NCBI RefSeq assembly: GCF_030253575.1
Contig: NC_080562.1
Coordinates: 31,327,852 to 31,391,851 of the forward strand
Direction: 5' to 3'
From: Rhododendron vialii
Taxonomy: Eukaryota > Streptophyta > Magnoliopsida > Ericales > Ericaceae
Length of the DNA stretch: 64,000 bases
Shown: positions 32,216 through 43,814 of the stretch, one piece after another
Layout: each line of letters opens with the position of its first letter
Numbering within the stretch: the stretch's first letter is position 1
Notes under the pieces: model-generated
What the model was told of the DNA's origin: nothing
Databases searched by the model: none
The model's input: the letters and a program-made list of their open reading frames with translations, nothing else
Program-made: the position numbers and the translations under genes

Positions 32216-35200
32216 TTACTCTACCGTGCCATCTCGAATGAGTTCTTCCACCCCATTCCTCAGTCTCTTTGCAGCTACTTCGCATTCTTCTTCTCTCAAC
32301 ATTCCAAATGTGATCCTGACATACCCACTCGTGCCGCATGCCGACCCCGGAAGCAGCAGCAGGCCATGTCTCCTAGCAAACCAGCAAACGACTTCAATGT
32401 CATCCAGGCAGGTTTCGGGCAGTTTTGCCCATAAGTAAATTGCACCTTCCCCGCCTTTAACCGCTTCCTCCCCTAGAGGCGACAGAGCATCTCTGAGGAG
32501 TTCTTTGTTTCTTTCAAGGCTTTTGACTTTTGATTGAACCCACTCGCGCCCGGATTCTAAGCAGTAGAGAGCCACATGCTGTGAAATCATGGACGTGCAG
32601 ATAGCGACATTGTCTTGAACCTTCAGAAGCTGTGTGAGAAGACCATCTGCCTCCAATGAATAAGCTATCTGCCTCCCCAAGAAAATTTTATTAGAGACCA
32701 AATTTTTGGCTGCCAACAATTGTTTTGCAATAAAATAAAACTATTTAAGCATAAAATCCTGTCACATAAATTTCAGATATGAATTTTCAATGTAACTGAA
32801 GGAGATAATCTCAAACAAACTCAAACTGATTATTTAGAAAAAGGAAATAAAACCAAAAAATAAGGACTTGCAATCTGTAATGACAACTTTAGCATGCTAA
32901 CCAACTCCGAAGAAGAATGAGAAGCAGGAGCTTTTCCAGAATTAGATGATACTTTCTGTTCCATGTGAGAAACAAACAATCTTGTGAATGATTTAGCTAA
33001 AACTTACGGTATCAAGAAATATGGGATTGCTTGTTGCCAACTTGCCAAGAGCAATAAGTGAACCACTCTCGAGAAGTGGCGATGTTTTTCCTAAAGTTAA
33101 TGGATTCAACAGGTCTACTCACATATCCAACTCGCCATCCCATCATTCCGTATGCTTTCGAGAAAGAAAAAAGATTAACAACATGACTCCCCTCCACGCA
33201 TGAATGCTCACAACCATCGTATACAAAGTACCTACAAGCACACAAATCTCATGATCACAGGTCGCAATAATGTAGTTCAAGGATAAATGTACAACTTTCA
33301 AGACAATCTCTAAATGCAGTAGAAATTTTTTGCATGTAATTTCGTCTAAATTTGCACTGGCTTGTATGTTAATGTGGACCCAAGACAAGAACTTTCACTA
33401 AGTTCATCATCTGATGTTGATGAACGGTTGGAGACCTGAGCATGAGACGTTGATATTTCTCTGCGTACTTATGATCAATGTCCGCTTAAGGAGAAAAGTG
33501 CGTGCTTTGTGCCAAGAGTGGTTTTCTTCGGTAATTGTACCAAGAGTGGTTGATAAGTTATATGAGAAAACATTTAGGTTGTGTTGACTCCCATGAAATA
33601 TCCCCTTTCCATTTTTTTTTGATGAATTCCTTCTGTCCACATGTACTTGTTTTTCCTAGTTTACAGAATTGAACAGCCAAAGTGGATGCAAAGTAGAATG
33701 TACTGTGAGCCCTGCATATTATAACCTCTTTATTATTATTATCTGCACATAGCCCTATATTGTTTGCAGATATTGCTTGAAGTTTGAACTTCCCCCGTGA
33801 TGAAAAAATCTAGTTGATACTGTTAGAGGTTTAAGGATAAGCAGAACTTAAGCCTCAATGTGGGTTCAATTTTGTCAATACAAGATGCCGGGGCACAAGT
33901 GATGTGTGCGTTAGTCGATTCACTTATAATACACACAAATAGTGGCAATTGCCAAAGATGTGAAAGTGGAAAAGAGGGGAGAGGGAATTTTTTTCCCTTC
34001 ATGGCAGTCCTCTATGCAGTTAAATGGGAAATTTGAGAAAACTAAAATGTGAGCAACTGATGTTCACACCAAAAGATGTGTTCCCTTTATAATTGTAAAA
34101 GATAAGGTAGGTCATTATCAAGAAATGGCAACGGAATGAACAGAAGATATAGGTGGAGGCTGTGTGAGAAGACATAATAGCCTTAGGGTGTGTTTGGTTG
34201 GATGGAGTGAACTTCGGAATATAATTATTATTCCAATGGAATATCTATTCCTGTGTTTGGTTCACAAATAAATGATGGAATGACTATTCCAAGGAGAATA
34301 ACTATTCCCCCAAATGAGAGAATAGGGATTCCATTAAAAAAAGAGAGGAATTGTTATTCCATTCCTATTCTTATTTTGTCGGGAAGAAGACTCTGCCTCA
34401 TCTCTCTCTCTCGCTTCTCACTCCTCCAACAAAAAAGATGATCTCAGCTTTCCTCTCTCGTCTGATCGATCGATCTTCAGTGAGTATTCTTCTCTCTCTC
34501 TCTCTCTCTCTCAAGTTGCTATTTGATTTTCTAGAGTTTGGTAGTTGACTTGATCCATAGTTTGATAATGGATTTGAACTTCTTTGAATCAAACGATTTG
34601 TATCTGTGTTTAGCGATTCAACCAACTGATTCGTATCTTGTGTTTCATTTGCATATATGGCTTCGTGAATATGATTTTCTAGGGTTTAGGATTTGATGAT
34701 TGCTCCATAGTTTGATAGAAAGGTAAATTGGATATTTTGTGTTGTTGATTCCTTGTAAATTTTGTGTTTCAGCTTGGATTTCTTTGGTGATATTCTAATA
34801 GCCAGTTTGGGAACTGACACTATGGTATAGGATAGCATAGTGTATGAGAAGCATGCCTGGTTGCAGGATTGGTTTAGTAGGGATGGGATTCTTCCAATCC
34901 TAGGACAAAATTTGGCTTGAAATTAATTCCAACCCCCATTTTTAGAATGGGCATTGGGGTATGTGCTTGTACAAGAGTATAATTGAAATGATGATATTTC
35001 TCATTTGCCATGTACCCGCCCCGCCCCCCTCCATTGTGTTTGTGCTAGATTTGTGCATACAAGCAGCTAAACCAGTACGATGTGTATGGTTTATTTTAGA
35101 ACTATTGTACTATGTGTGATGCTGAACAATTCGTATCGTTAGCCAGTTGCTAGTGGTCAGCATTGATTGATAGGTTTTAACCTGTTTTCATGCACAACGG

Positions 35201-38200
35201 TCAATAGATTTTTTTCCTCATCTGTCATTAATTGATTATGTTGCTTTATATTTTGATAGGTTTTAACCTGTTTTCATGCACTGATTGATATAGGTTTTAA
35301 CTGCATGAGTGCATGTTGTAGGCTGGTTGCATGTATTAGGCTCTGAATCCAGTGTGCTTGAACCCGTAAATGAAAGATTGTGGTTCAGTTTCTGTACTTG
35401 TAGTCAGGTATTGGTTTAGATCACCATTTGCTAACTGTGAAATTGATTTTAGTCTTGTAACTATTTGAGGAAGGCTTTCACAGACTATTGATATTGTAGA
35501 CTGCAAGAGAGAAATGAGGTGAAATCCCAAAGATAACAAAGTGCCTTATAATCTAGTTCTTGAACTGGACAGATTTGGTAACACATTTACACATTCCTAC
35601 TCTCTAAATTGATGCCCTTTCTGCAGGAGCAGTTCTATTCTTTATGCCATTGGTTTCTAAATTGATGCCCTTTCTGCAGTGGCAGATTGCATTTGTGTTT
35701 TACAAGAACAATAGAAGGCTTGCCGTGCTTTTAATTTGCTGTTTGTTAGTTGCAACTTCATCCGGTTGCTAGTTCTGGTTCCATGCATTCAGATTTTAGC
35801 TAGTAGGTTTGTACCGGACTCGCCAATTCGACTAGGAGCTGTTAATACAGGAGTTGGGGTCATCCTATACATTAGTTATGTACGTGCGCAGCATCACAAA
35901 TATTGTAGTTGTGCCTCTTGACATTATGTTTGCTGTTTCTTAGTTGCAATTTTATTCGTATGCTAGTTTCACAAGTTTGTCCCTTACATTCATATTCTTA
36001 GGAAGTAAAAAACCAGTAGTTCAACCCATCCCTACTGGATTTTTGCGTAGCACTGAAGAGTTTCTATCTTATTTCATGTTGATTCAGAGCCATCAGGATG
36101 CAGCTAATTGGAGGAATAGGAGTTTCCCACACTTTGACATGCTGAAGATTGAAGAAGCAACTAATAAGTTCAGTCAAGCTCTTGGTGTCGATCTTGATAT
36201 TGCTCGAAAGAGGGACCAAATAAATGACAGGCTTCGGAAGCTTTCAAAGATATCTGTGCTTCAACGCCATAAAGCCTTGCTTGCTATAGCTCATGATCAG
36301 GCGATGACTGCTTGTTTCTTTACCTTGAAAGACGAGGAGAAAAAAGTTTTTGTGAAGACTTTGCTTATGGGAGATTTGGAGTGAACTACTTGGTGTATTT
36401 ATTTTAATTTGATTTTTTTTTCAAGAAGATACATTGGATTTTAAAATTGAAGTGTTGGGAATTCTCATATTTTAGCACCTTCTAGTAGATTTGAATTAGT
36501 AACACCTTCTATGTGATATTTTATTGTTGGGAGATGTGCATAATTTAGCTTAATTTATCAATTTTCATTCCATTGAGATGTGATTCTAGCATACCAAACA
36601 CAGGAATTGGAAAGTGAATGATCAATCCCGTCCCAATTCCTATCCATAACCAAACATGAGAATGGGAATCCTCATTCCAGTTCCAATTCCTCCAATTCTA
36701 TTCCATTCTTAATTCCATTCCAATTTGCATTCCATTCAATCCAACCAAACGCATCCTTAGTCTTGTAGATGATGCAGCAGCAGAGATCAATAGAAAGGAA
36801 GTTTCCATATTTCCAGTTAAAGTTATGGGTGCAGGTTTTGCAGTATCTTGAATTCAATAATTCATCAATGGCCATATTTAAGGGACTGATGATAATGTAC
36901 TCACTCGTATGCATTATCTACAAGAAGCCAAGAGCCAGCCCTTCTGCAGATTTCTGAAATTCTCTAATTAAAACAAGCACAGACTAGTTACAGTAATGTA
37001 AGGCAATAAATAAGAGAAAGTTATGAAGGTTGAGAGAGGGAGAGGGAGAGGGAGAGGGAGAGGGAGAGAGAGAGAGAGAGAGACCTTGAGCAGAGGCTCT
37101 GGAATGCAGATCCCTGATGGATTTCCTGGATTTACAATAGAAACAAGCTTTGGCACTGGTTTAGTGTCTGAAAGAGTGTTCTCTAACCATTCTACAAGAA
37201 AATTCCAACCCAATTCGTTTGGTTAGGCTACATCATTTTTTCAAGAGAAAATAAGGAAAAACCAGAAGAGCATACAAGTGCATGTGCACTACGAAGTGAT
37301 CCTACCTTACAAAGTAACCCTAACCTGAAAAGACAATAAATGTTCTCTGTGCCAAAAAGCTTTTTAGTATCCTATCCACTTCTTTTAGTTCTGAGAGAAC
37401 AGAGGAGGAGGAAGATCGTGAATCTCATGTGTTTATAATATTGTCAATGGAAGACCAATGTTCTTCTTACGGTCAGAGATTTTACTTTCATTTTGTATCT
37501 CCCCCAGTCTCTTAGCAATCTAAAGACAGGAAAACTCCAAGAAATTCTAAACTCATGAGCGGGTAAAGTGCAATAGGGAGAGGGGCGTAGAGGACGGACA
37601 GGGTGCTTAACAAAAGGCTTGACAATAAGTAATATCAGCTCATCTCATCAAACCTGCATCAGGGAGAAGTGTCATGGGATCACTGGGACCCACCAGTATG
37701 TTATTGATGCCTGTCATCTTGAAGGACATATATGCATTGAAGAAGTATGGTGCAAACAGTACAACAGAGTCTGCAACGTCGCATAGTGAAAGCACAAGAT
37801 TTAGAAATCCCTGTCAATTGAAAATCCAATCAAAACCTGCACGAAGTGGGAAACAGTCGCAGAGAGAGCGGGGAAGAAAAAGGGAAACTTTTGGCCAAAA
37901 GATCAATGATAGATACATAGATCTGATTCCTTCGTCATAACCTTTATTACATCATTATCAGAAGCGCTTAAAGGGATTGGAAATAAAGACAAATTCCATG
38001 TGATGAAAGTTAAGAACAGCTTATGTTACTTTTCATTTAGATACATACAGAGTCCTAGTGAATGCTCACTAACAAGTGAGGGAACACGTACCATGAAATT
38101 GCTTCTCTTAATTGTGGTTTATCCAGCCATGCATATCAGTGCAAATTGCAGACTAGGCAATGTTTAATATGCTCCTTCATAATCATATGGATTTTGAGAT

Positions 38201-41200
38201 TAACAACGAGCACTAGGAGAAAAAGAAAAGATGAACACATATTGGAGAAATACAGGTGGTGAATACTTGGGGATTCAAGTGAGGGGAAGTCCCTAGCTAA
38301 ATGACAGGTAAGTATTCAACTACCAGTCCATCCCCCCAGTTTTGGTGAGCTCAGCCGCATGATGGAAATCTATCCGGTTAATTTTGAATGCCTTCTTCTC
38401 TCAAATTCATATTCAGATACACAGAAATTCTTAAAATTATTAGGGTATGCATTAGAAATGCCACACAACAACTTCACCTTTTCTGTACTCGCTTCGTACA
38501 AACATTACTTTCTTCCAATCCCATCGCAAGTTTGAATTTCAATTATGTGAGTAAACAGATACCATCCCAAAGTCTCTACTAACCTATCGAAAAGAAATGC
38601 TCTAGCTAGATCATTATGTCACGTGCTTTTCTACCAGTTGTTGCAAAGTTCGAATGTCCTACACCAATCATATGCAACTTGCCACAATTTCATTAATCTG
38701 ATGCGAAGGGAACTCAGCTTTCCTATTTGACAACTGCACAGGATGTTTGTTTCTATCTCATGATATTAAAGTTCAATAACAGATCCAAAATAACCTTGAG
38801 CTATTGGAAAAAGTGCCACATATTATAATTCAGGATTTCCTGATGTAACCACAAAGATCTACCCCAATGATCGATGCAATCTATCACAGAAACAGAAGAG
38901 CAGATTTAATCATCAGCAAAACCAATTATGGGGTACTTATCCAAGAACCAGCCAAAAAGTAATTATAGACCAACACAAAATTCTGAAGATATTCATACGT
39001 CATTGTTAAGGACTGAGAGGAAGTAGCACCTCATACCTGGTTTGAACCAGCTGTAACCATGACAGAGGATTTTGATAGCTTATTCTCCTGGCTCAGCTGT
39101 GAATTTAAAACTTGTAAGGAAGAAGAACAAGAAGAAGAAGTAAACTAATTGGAACAGATTACACATCTTGAATAGGACCCTATCAGATGTATCCCCAACA
39201 CATTGGTTGGTGATCAATGTCCCTACTCCACCAAAGAGATCAAATGCCATAGCAGGGAAAATGGAAACTGTGCCAATTCGGGTTTCTCTGCGATCGGCCA
39301 AGGAAATTCTACACTTAAACTACATGTTGCCTTCGAAAGATTACCTTATGTAGTAAAGCCTCTCTGAGTTCAGGAAGACCTTCATGAGTTCCATATCGAC
39401 TAGTTGAAATTTCCAATGCTACGTGTTTGACCCTATCAAGAGCTTGCTCAGGTGGTTGCCAATAAACTGCCCCCTAAATCACAATGTCACTAATAGATGA
39501 GATACACCCTCATATTTTTTTTTTCTTGTGGTAAGTAAAGTTTATTTCACCAAAAGTGCAGAGAGCTACAAAAAAAACCACAGAGGCATTCCTCTGGCCA
39601 CCCAATACAAAGGAAAAAATACCACCCCTCTCAAACTACACCCTCATTACCGGCAGATAACCATTGTAAATGGTAGAAAACAAGACTTCAATGGTTCGAA
39701 AAATATTTGGAGAACTTATTACCTTGTTCGTAAGCAGAGAATCATTAGATGACTTGGATGATTATACATTATAATGTTCTAGCATAGGATGTGAAGTTAC
39801 TTAAGTTCTACTTTAAAATCTTTGCAACATGCTTGGATGACAAGTAGAGTGTAGTAGTGTACAACATCCAAGCACGGAGGGTGATTTTGGTTTTATTGAG
39901 GCAAAAATTACTTGGCTACAAATCATGGACCATATTCAAGTAGTCACTACCATGAAAATGCTACCTAAATTTTCTTTATCTATGTGATATAAACCTGAGA
40001 GTCCGCATATATGTCTGAGGTTGGGCTCCGAATTAGACACAAAATTCCATTGGTTTCAAATTCCAACGGTTAAGGCCCAATACTGAACGATGGAAGTATG
40101 TGCATGCATTCAAATAAGTAGGTTGATGGGTCTATTCGAAAAATTTGGCGTTTTGTCAGAACATCACAAAACATTTGCATCCCAAATAAGACATTTACAA
40201 GATGCCACTTTTCTTTTCTGCTCTTTGTTTTGCCAGTTCTGTGGATGAATTACAAAGCTCTCATTTTGGTAGTAGGTCTGACTGTCCCATAATCCAGGGT
40301 TGAATTCGTATTGCTGACTGGATAAGTCTTATTGACCTTACATTTCAATTTTCTAGGCACCTTATATCATTAATCCCCAAAATTCTTTCAGAAAACAGAG
40401 CATCTTTCATTTATTTCAGTAATCATCTCCTTCTTGGACTATATTCATTGTAAGTAATAGTCCAATGTACCATTTGTTTCTATGTTTCTATTCAAAACCA
40501 TAGTTCAGCAACTCAACATGAGTTTTATTTGCCCCCTCCATCATTAAACCTTTTGCAGAGTATTATGAATCTCACCAAAGCGAGGCATGAAGTGCTACTT
40601 AAATGTCCTAATGGAACTTATCTTTCATGCAATGTGTATGCTTACGTGTGCATTGATTCATTGAACAAGCAAAGAAAGAAAAAATAAATTAACCTAATGC
40701 ATCCTATCCCAATTCCTAGCTCACCTTATCTCAGACCTAGAAAACCCTCTCTCAAGCTGGCCTATATAGAATAAAACAGTGTTCTAAAAGGCGGCCGCCT
40801 AGGCTAATTAGTCCCCACGTAGGCGCTAGGCGGTGGTCCGACGCCTAGACCAGACAGCCGACTAGTCTGGTGCCTAGTTCCCGCCTAGGTGCTAGGCGGC
40901 TGACTAGTCGGCACCTAGGCGCCCGTTTTCCACCCGACTAGCGCCTAGCGATTTTTAGAACATTGGAATAAAAAACCTATCCTTGTAATCCAACTCATCG
41001 ATGTTTAAATCTTTTACTCTTGAGAGAATATTTTGACATTTTTTTTACCAACAAATAGAGTTTTTACAAGTTTAACAAGAGTAACAAGAAATTCATGGAA
41101 GTGACATAAGGATCAAACATAAAGAAAATAAAGAAACCAAACCGAGCTTTAAGTCTCAATCAATTGGGGTCAGCTACATGAATCCGTTTTCTCCATTGTG

Positions 41201-42386
41201 CTTTGTTGAGAGCATCATGTTCCTTGATATTCGAAAAACTTAAGCCCGTTCGAACTACTGCCTCTAAGGTCAATTTTGGTTTACCCCTCTTCTTAGTGGT
41301 ATGATCTACCATCACCATTTCACTCCTCTTTTAACTACCGCATTGACTGTTTCATGATAGACATGTCCGAAGAAACCTTAAACAATTTCTCGTGTCTTTT
41401 GTCTGTGCTTTTATGCAAAGTTTTTGTTTCTAACTCTACCTCACAAAGTCTTAACACACATCCATGCCAATGTTTCCATTGCAGCCGTACTTATCACACT
41501 CATCTCACTAGCTTCTTGTTTCTTAGATGACATCAATAAAAAAATTCTCTTTGTTGCTGACCACAAAATAAAGTAAAGAAGGAAATGTGACCTGGCCCAG
41601 AGGCACTGCATCCTTAGCACTCTTACTCAACTCTGCTAACTGCAGAATCACCCAAAAATATTCAATCAAATCACGTAAACATCCACGAATGGAGAACAAA
41701 ACCAACAAATTTAAGCATTTATTTTCCAACAAGAAATACAAAAAACCCGAGAAAAGATAACTCTAAGTAGCACGAAGCAGTGGCGGGAGCGGGAGAGCGA
41801 AGAGACCTAGAAGCTTCCAACTAAGGTTGGGAGCGTATATAGATTATATATAAATACTTGTATAAAAATCTTTAAATATTCAACCATTAAAGTAAGAAGA
41901 AGAGAAATGAAAATGCCAAAACTGTTTTTGTTGTGCTTAGTGCATAAAAAAATTGTACCATGTGCAATGTACAAGACTTTTATGCATTGGAGTTTTGGCA
42001 CCAATAAAAACAGTTTTAGCATTATCACTCCCCAAAAAGAATACTTACTGAGAATTTTCCCGAAGTTAAAGGATCTTAAAACTTTAATTACTGGAAATTA
42101 AATATTCTTCCTCAAATTAAATATTCTTCCTCAAACTCTTTGACCGATATGATTTTCACATTTTTAGTTTTACAATGGCATAACTTCCTAAAAGTTTGCC
42201 CGTAACGGCCGGATAAGCTCCCATTTTGGAAGCGCACCCATCTGCTACCAAGAGATAACTGCATATAAAACATTGAAGCCAAAAAGTAAAAAACCCAAAT
42301 CCTATATCCCGAAAATCGGATACCTTAACCATGACTGGAACATCGGTGTCTAGCGCCCTAGCTGCGAGCCTTCCGTACGAACCCAT
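32216..42386 (-). CDS. ISS1: aromatic aminotransferase ISS1/VAS1
   Basis: Nine exons in gene order: 42386-42324, 41639-41592, 39473-39345, 39096-39037, 37810-37654, 37191-37085, 36963-36905, 33231-33123, 32668-32216. All have GT-AG borders and keep frame, giving 394 aa, the same length as Arabidopsis ISS1/VAS1 (At1g80360) as I recall it. This is a PLP-dependent fold-type I aminotransferase. Visible motifs: SSVMVTAGSNQ, VNPGNPSG (Asn about 176), AGSWLLVDNAYEYF (cofactor Asp), FSFSKAYGMMGWR (Schiff-base Lys about 233), GYVRITFG (carboxylate-binding Arg about 362). In Arabidopsis the enzyme uses methionine to reaminate indole-3-pyruvate and phenylpyruvate, restraining auxin and ethylene synthesis. 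The N-terminus MGSYGRLAARAL carries no obvious transit peptide, so it is probably cytosolic. The exon 7-8 intron carries a PIF/Harbinger element; other introns hold MITEs and LINE relics, yet no exon is damaged. A truncated second copy lies at 57.1-62.2 kb. Confidence 0.94.
34186..36756. mobile_element. 2.6-kb PIF/Harbinger-like element in ISS1 intron
   Basis: Ends are GGGTGTGTTTGGTTGGATGG and its partner CAATCCAACCAAACGCATCC. TTA flanks both sides (34183-34185, 36757-36759), the 3-bp duplication of PIF/Harbinger elements. Inside, a CT-rich leader (34390-34512) with ATGATCTCAGCTTTCC and a GTGAGT donor is followed far downstream by an open block at about 36010-36384. No DDE transposase frame is visible, so it is presumably non-autonomous. 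It lies inside the intron between ISS1 exons 7 and 8 and enlarges it to 3.7 kb. Confidence 0.85.
36010..36384 (+). CDS. ORF1-like C-terminal fragment inside the PIF element
   Basis: Open from a plausible TTCTTAG acceptor to TGA (about 124 codons). It is charged and helical, containing KIEEATNKFSQALGVDLDI and LAIAHDQAMTACFFTLKDEE, and ends FVKTLLMGDLE. The length, position and C-terminal helix pattern recall the tail of Myb/SANT-like ORF1 proteins of plant Harbinger elements. The DNA-binding N-terminus is not visible. It could equally be a captured host gene piece. A first exon at 34438-34479 is conceivable but unproven. Confidence 0.35.
   Translation, partial: KPVVQPIPTGFLRSTEEFLSYFMLIQSHQDAANWRNRSFPHFDMLKIEEATNKFSQALGVDLDIARKRDQINDRLRKLSKISVLQRHKALLAIAHDQAMTACFFTLKDEEKKVFVKTLLMGDLE
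37026..37084. repeat. (GAGAGG)n / (GA)n microsatellite
   Basis: GAGAGG hexamers merging into GA dinucleotides, immediately after the donor of ISS1 exon 6 (intronic on the minus strand as CT-rich sequence). Confidence 0.9.
39514..39636 (-). mobile_element. short retroposon insertion in ISS1 intron 3
   Basis: A 123-bp insertion present in copy A and absent from copy B near 60245. It is flanked by an 11-bp target duplication TACACCCTCAT (39503-39513, 39637-39647). It starts with a T-run, which is a poly(A) tail on the minus strand. Poly(A) plus a long target duplication are hallmarks of target-primed reverse transcription, as in a SINE or 5'-truncated LINE. Confidence 0.85.
40777..40965. mobile_element. 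hAT-type MITE in ISS1 intron 2
   Basis: Ends are CAGTGTTCTAAAA and TTTTTAGAACATTG. The interior is rich in GCCTAGGCG-like palindromic words. Flanks are exact 8-bp duplications GAATAAAA (40769-40776, 40966-40973), the hAT signature. Copy B reads GTAGAATAAAAAACC at the same place (about 61243-61255) with a single GAATAAAA, an intact empty site. Confidence 0.93.
41136..41500 (-). mobile_element. RTE-type LINE 3' relic in ISS1 intron 1
   Basis: Antisense 3' end of a non-LTR retrotransposon. The minus strand carries a decayed reverse-transcriptase tail and the block ATTCATGTAGCTGACCCCAA followed by GATTGAGACTTAAAGCTCGG. The same block ends the LINE at 59137-59818. A deleted version occurs at about 61398-61546, so this insertion predates the segmental duplication. 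Confidence 0.8.
41911..42026. repeat. imperfect hairpin in ISS1 intron 1
   Basis: ATGCCAAAACTGTTTTTGTT at the left and AAAAACAGTTTTAGCAT at the right are complementary. A second paired block GTGCATAAAA / TTTTATGCA lies inside. The corresponding stretch is missing from copy B, so it is probably a small fold-back insertion. A 20-bp tandem duplication (ATTAAATATTCTTCCTCAA) follows at 42099-42137. Confidence 0.5.
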
Positions 42387-42504
42387 GAGACTTTTCCTTT
42401 CCTTTGTTACTCCACAAAAAAAAAACCAAGAAAAGGAGCAAAAAATCGTACCAGATCAAAAAAAAAAGAAAAGAGAGAGTAAAAAATCGTACTACTCCCA
42501 TTTT

Positions 42505-42890
42505 CGTCCTCAACACCTCCGTACGCATATTCCTGCCTCGCGAAGCACTAGATAATTCTTCCTCCTCCACCACCACGGCACCACGACCGCCACAAACAGA
42601 AAAAAGCTCCCCCCCCCCCCCACAGCTTACTTCCACGGCGGGGGGGTTTCATCATGTGCGACGCATCCCACGAGTGGTTTTCCCACGATTTCTGTACTGA
42701 AATTGCGATCCAAACGAGCGTAATGGTCGTACTCGTACCAGTCGACTACAGTGAAAATCGGCTGCCTGGGCCTACGATCATGCCGTGGAAGCGCTGCACT
42801 GGATCGTAACTTCCGAAGACGAGTGGGTCCGTGGTTTTACTGATGTTGTTAACATGGAGGACAGTGCAAAGGCCTTAGATCGCGGTGATA
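42505..42890 (+). pseudogene. plant carboxylesterase (CXE, alpha/beta hydrolase) pseudogene, copy A
   Basis: Fragments of one CXE protein occur in order but in more than one frame: NTSVRIFLPREALDN; then FHGGG (oxyanion-hole motif, read across a G-run with a frame slip near 42640-42650); CDASHEWFSHDFCTEIAIQT; VPVDYSENRLP; DHAVEALHWIVTSEDEW; and finally MEDSAKA, where working enzymes have GDSAGG around the nucleophile. The Gly residues of the nucleophile elbow are lost and the frame is broken, so no active enzyme is expected. CXEs hydrolyse small esters; the clade includes the gibberellin receptor relatives. It starts about 120 bp from the ISS1 start codon on the opposite strand, so the two shared a divergent promoter region. 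Confidence 0.72.
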
Positions 42891-43814
42891 ATTTCCGACC
42901 CCACGCGATAACCTACCACGAAATTAGTAGGTTGGTCAGCTATTTTTAACACATTACAGGCACATGATAACATAAAAAGCTACACAGGTTGAGTTAGAGA
43001 TGAACGAATTTCAATATGAACACGAGATGACACGACACGAATACGATACGAGATGAGAATTTATGAAAGGACAAAAAAATATGATACGAATCCGACACAA
43101 AATTAACGGATCAAGATCGACTATTTTTAACATAAAATACGAATATAATAATACAAAAAACTAAATAGATCTGATAAAGGTCAAAAAAATTCTGATGTGA
43201 AATGACACGACACAATGACGATGCCCACACCTACATTTAATACTAACAGATTTGGTGTAAGCTCTGAATGGGCCATGAAATGCTAGGTCGAAGCCCCAAG
43301 CCCATTCTGGCAAAGAAAGGATTGGAGACATATTACGTCGGTGGAGAACCTGACCCGACCCAACCCAACCCAATATCTGATGGCTTTCAGTGTCACAACT
43401 CACAAGCATGGTGCGAGACTCCGAGGGACACATTCTATCTACAACCCATAATTTACTCCATGCAACCTATTTATCTATACCATTAAACATGAGTGCAATT
43501 TTGTTCACTCTTTTAAAAGAGGTCTCACCCGTGCAATACACTTTTTGGTAAACATGATATCACTTTGTGGTGGGATCTACACCATTTCAACCAATAGAAA
43601 GAATGATAATGTTCATCATTTTAAGTGGAGAGTGAACAAAACTCAACATCGTGCAAAGCTGCAATATAGAAAATCATGATGTGAAAGAGTAACAATTCCC
43701 GTTCACGCTAATGAATAGGGGGTGTGAATAAGTAATTGATTGTGAGTTATAAGTTGTTTACACTAATCAATAAGTTATTAATTAATGTACAACAAGATGC
43801 GATTTTGATTGTAA
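42891..43814. other. intergenic DNA with ACGACACGA-type repeats
   Basis: Around 43018-43230 the words CACGACACGAATACGATACG and ATGACACGACACAATG recur, typical of degenerate interspersed repeats. Block A of the segmental duplication ends near 43345. No gene seen. Confidence 0.4.

Larger units (their letters stand above)
37419..43345. repeat. segmental duplication, copy A
   Basis: Long direct repeat with 56835-64000. It covers ISS1 exons 1-5, their introns and the upstream carboxylesterase pseudogene. Identity by eye is high (commonly above 90%) across most of it. It is interrupted by copy-specific insertions and ends in shared GTAAGCTCTGAATGGGCC blocks (43258 versus 63910). Confidence 0.92.

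Noticed and set aside
37674..37940. Plus-strand frame repeated at 57090-57311, suggesting a conserved gene
   Set aside because: It is the antisense of ISS1 exon 5 in both copies of the duplication; the minus strand carries the conserved protein.
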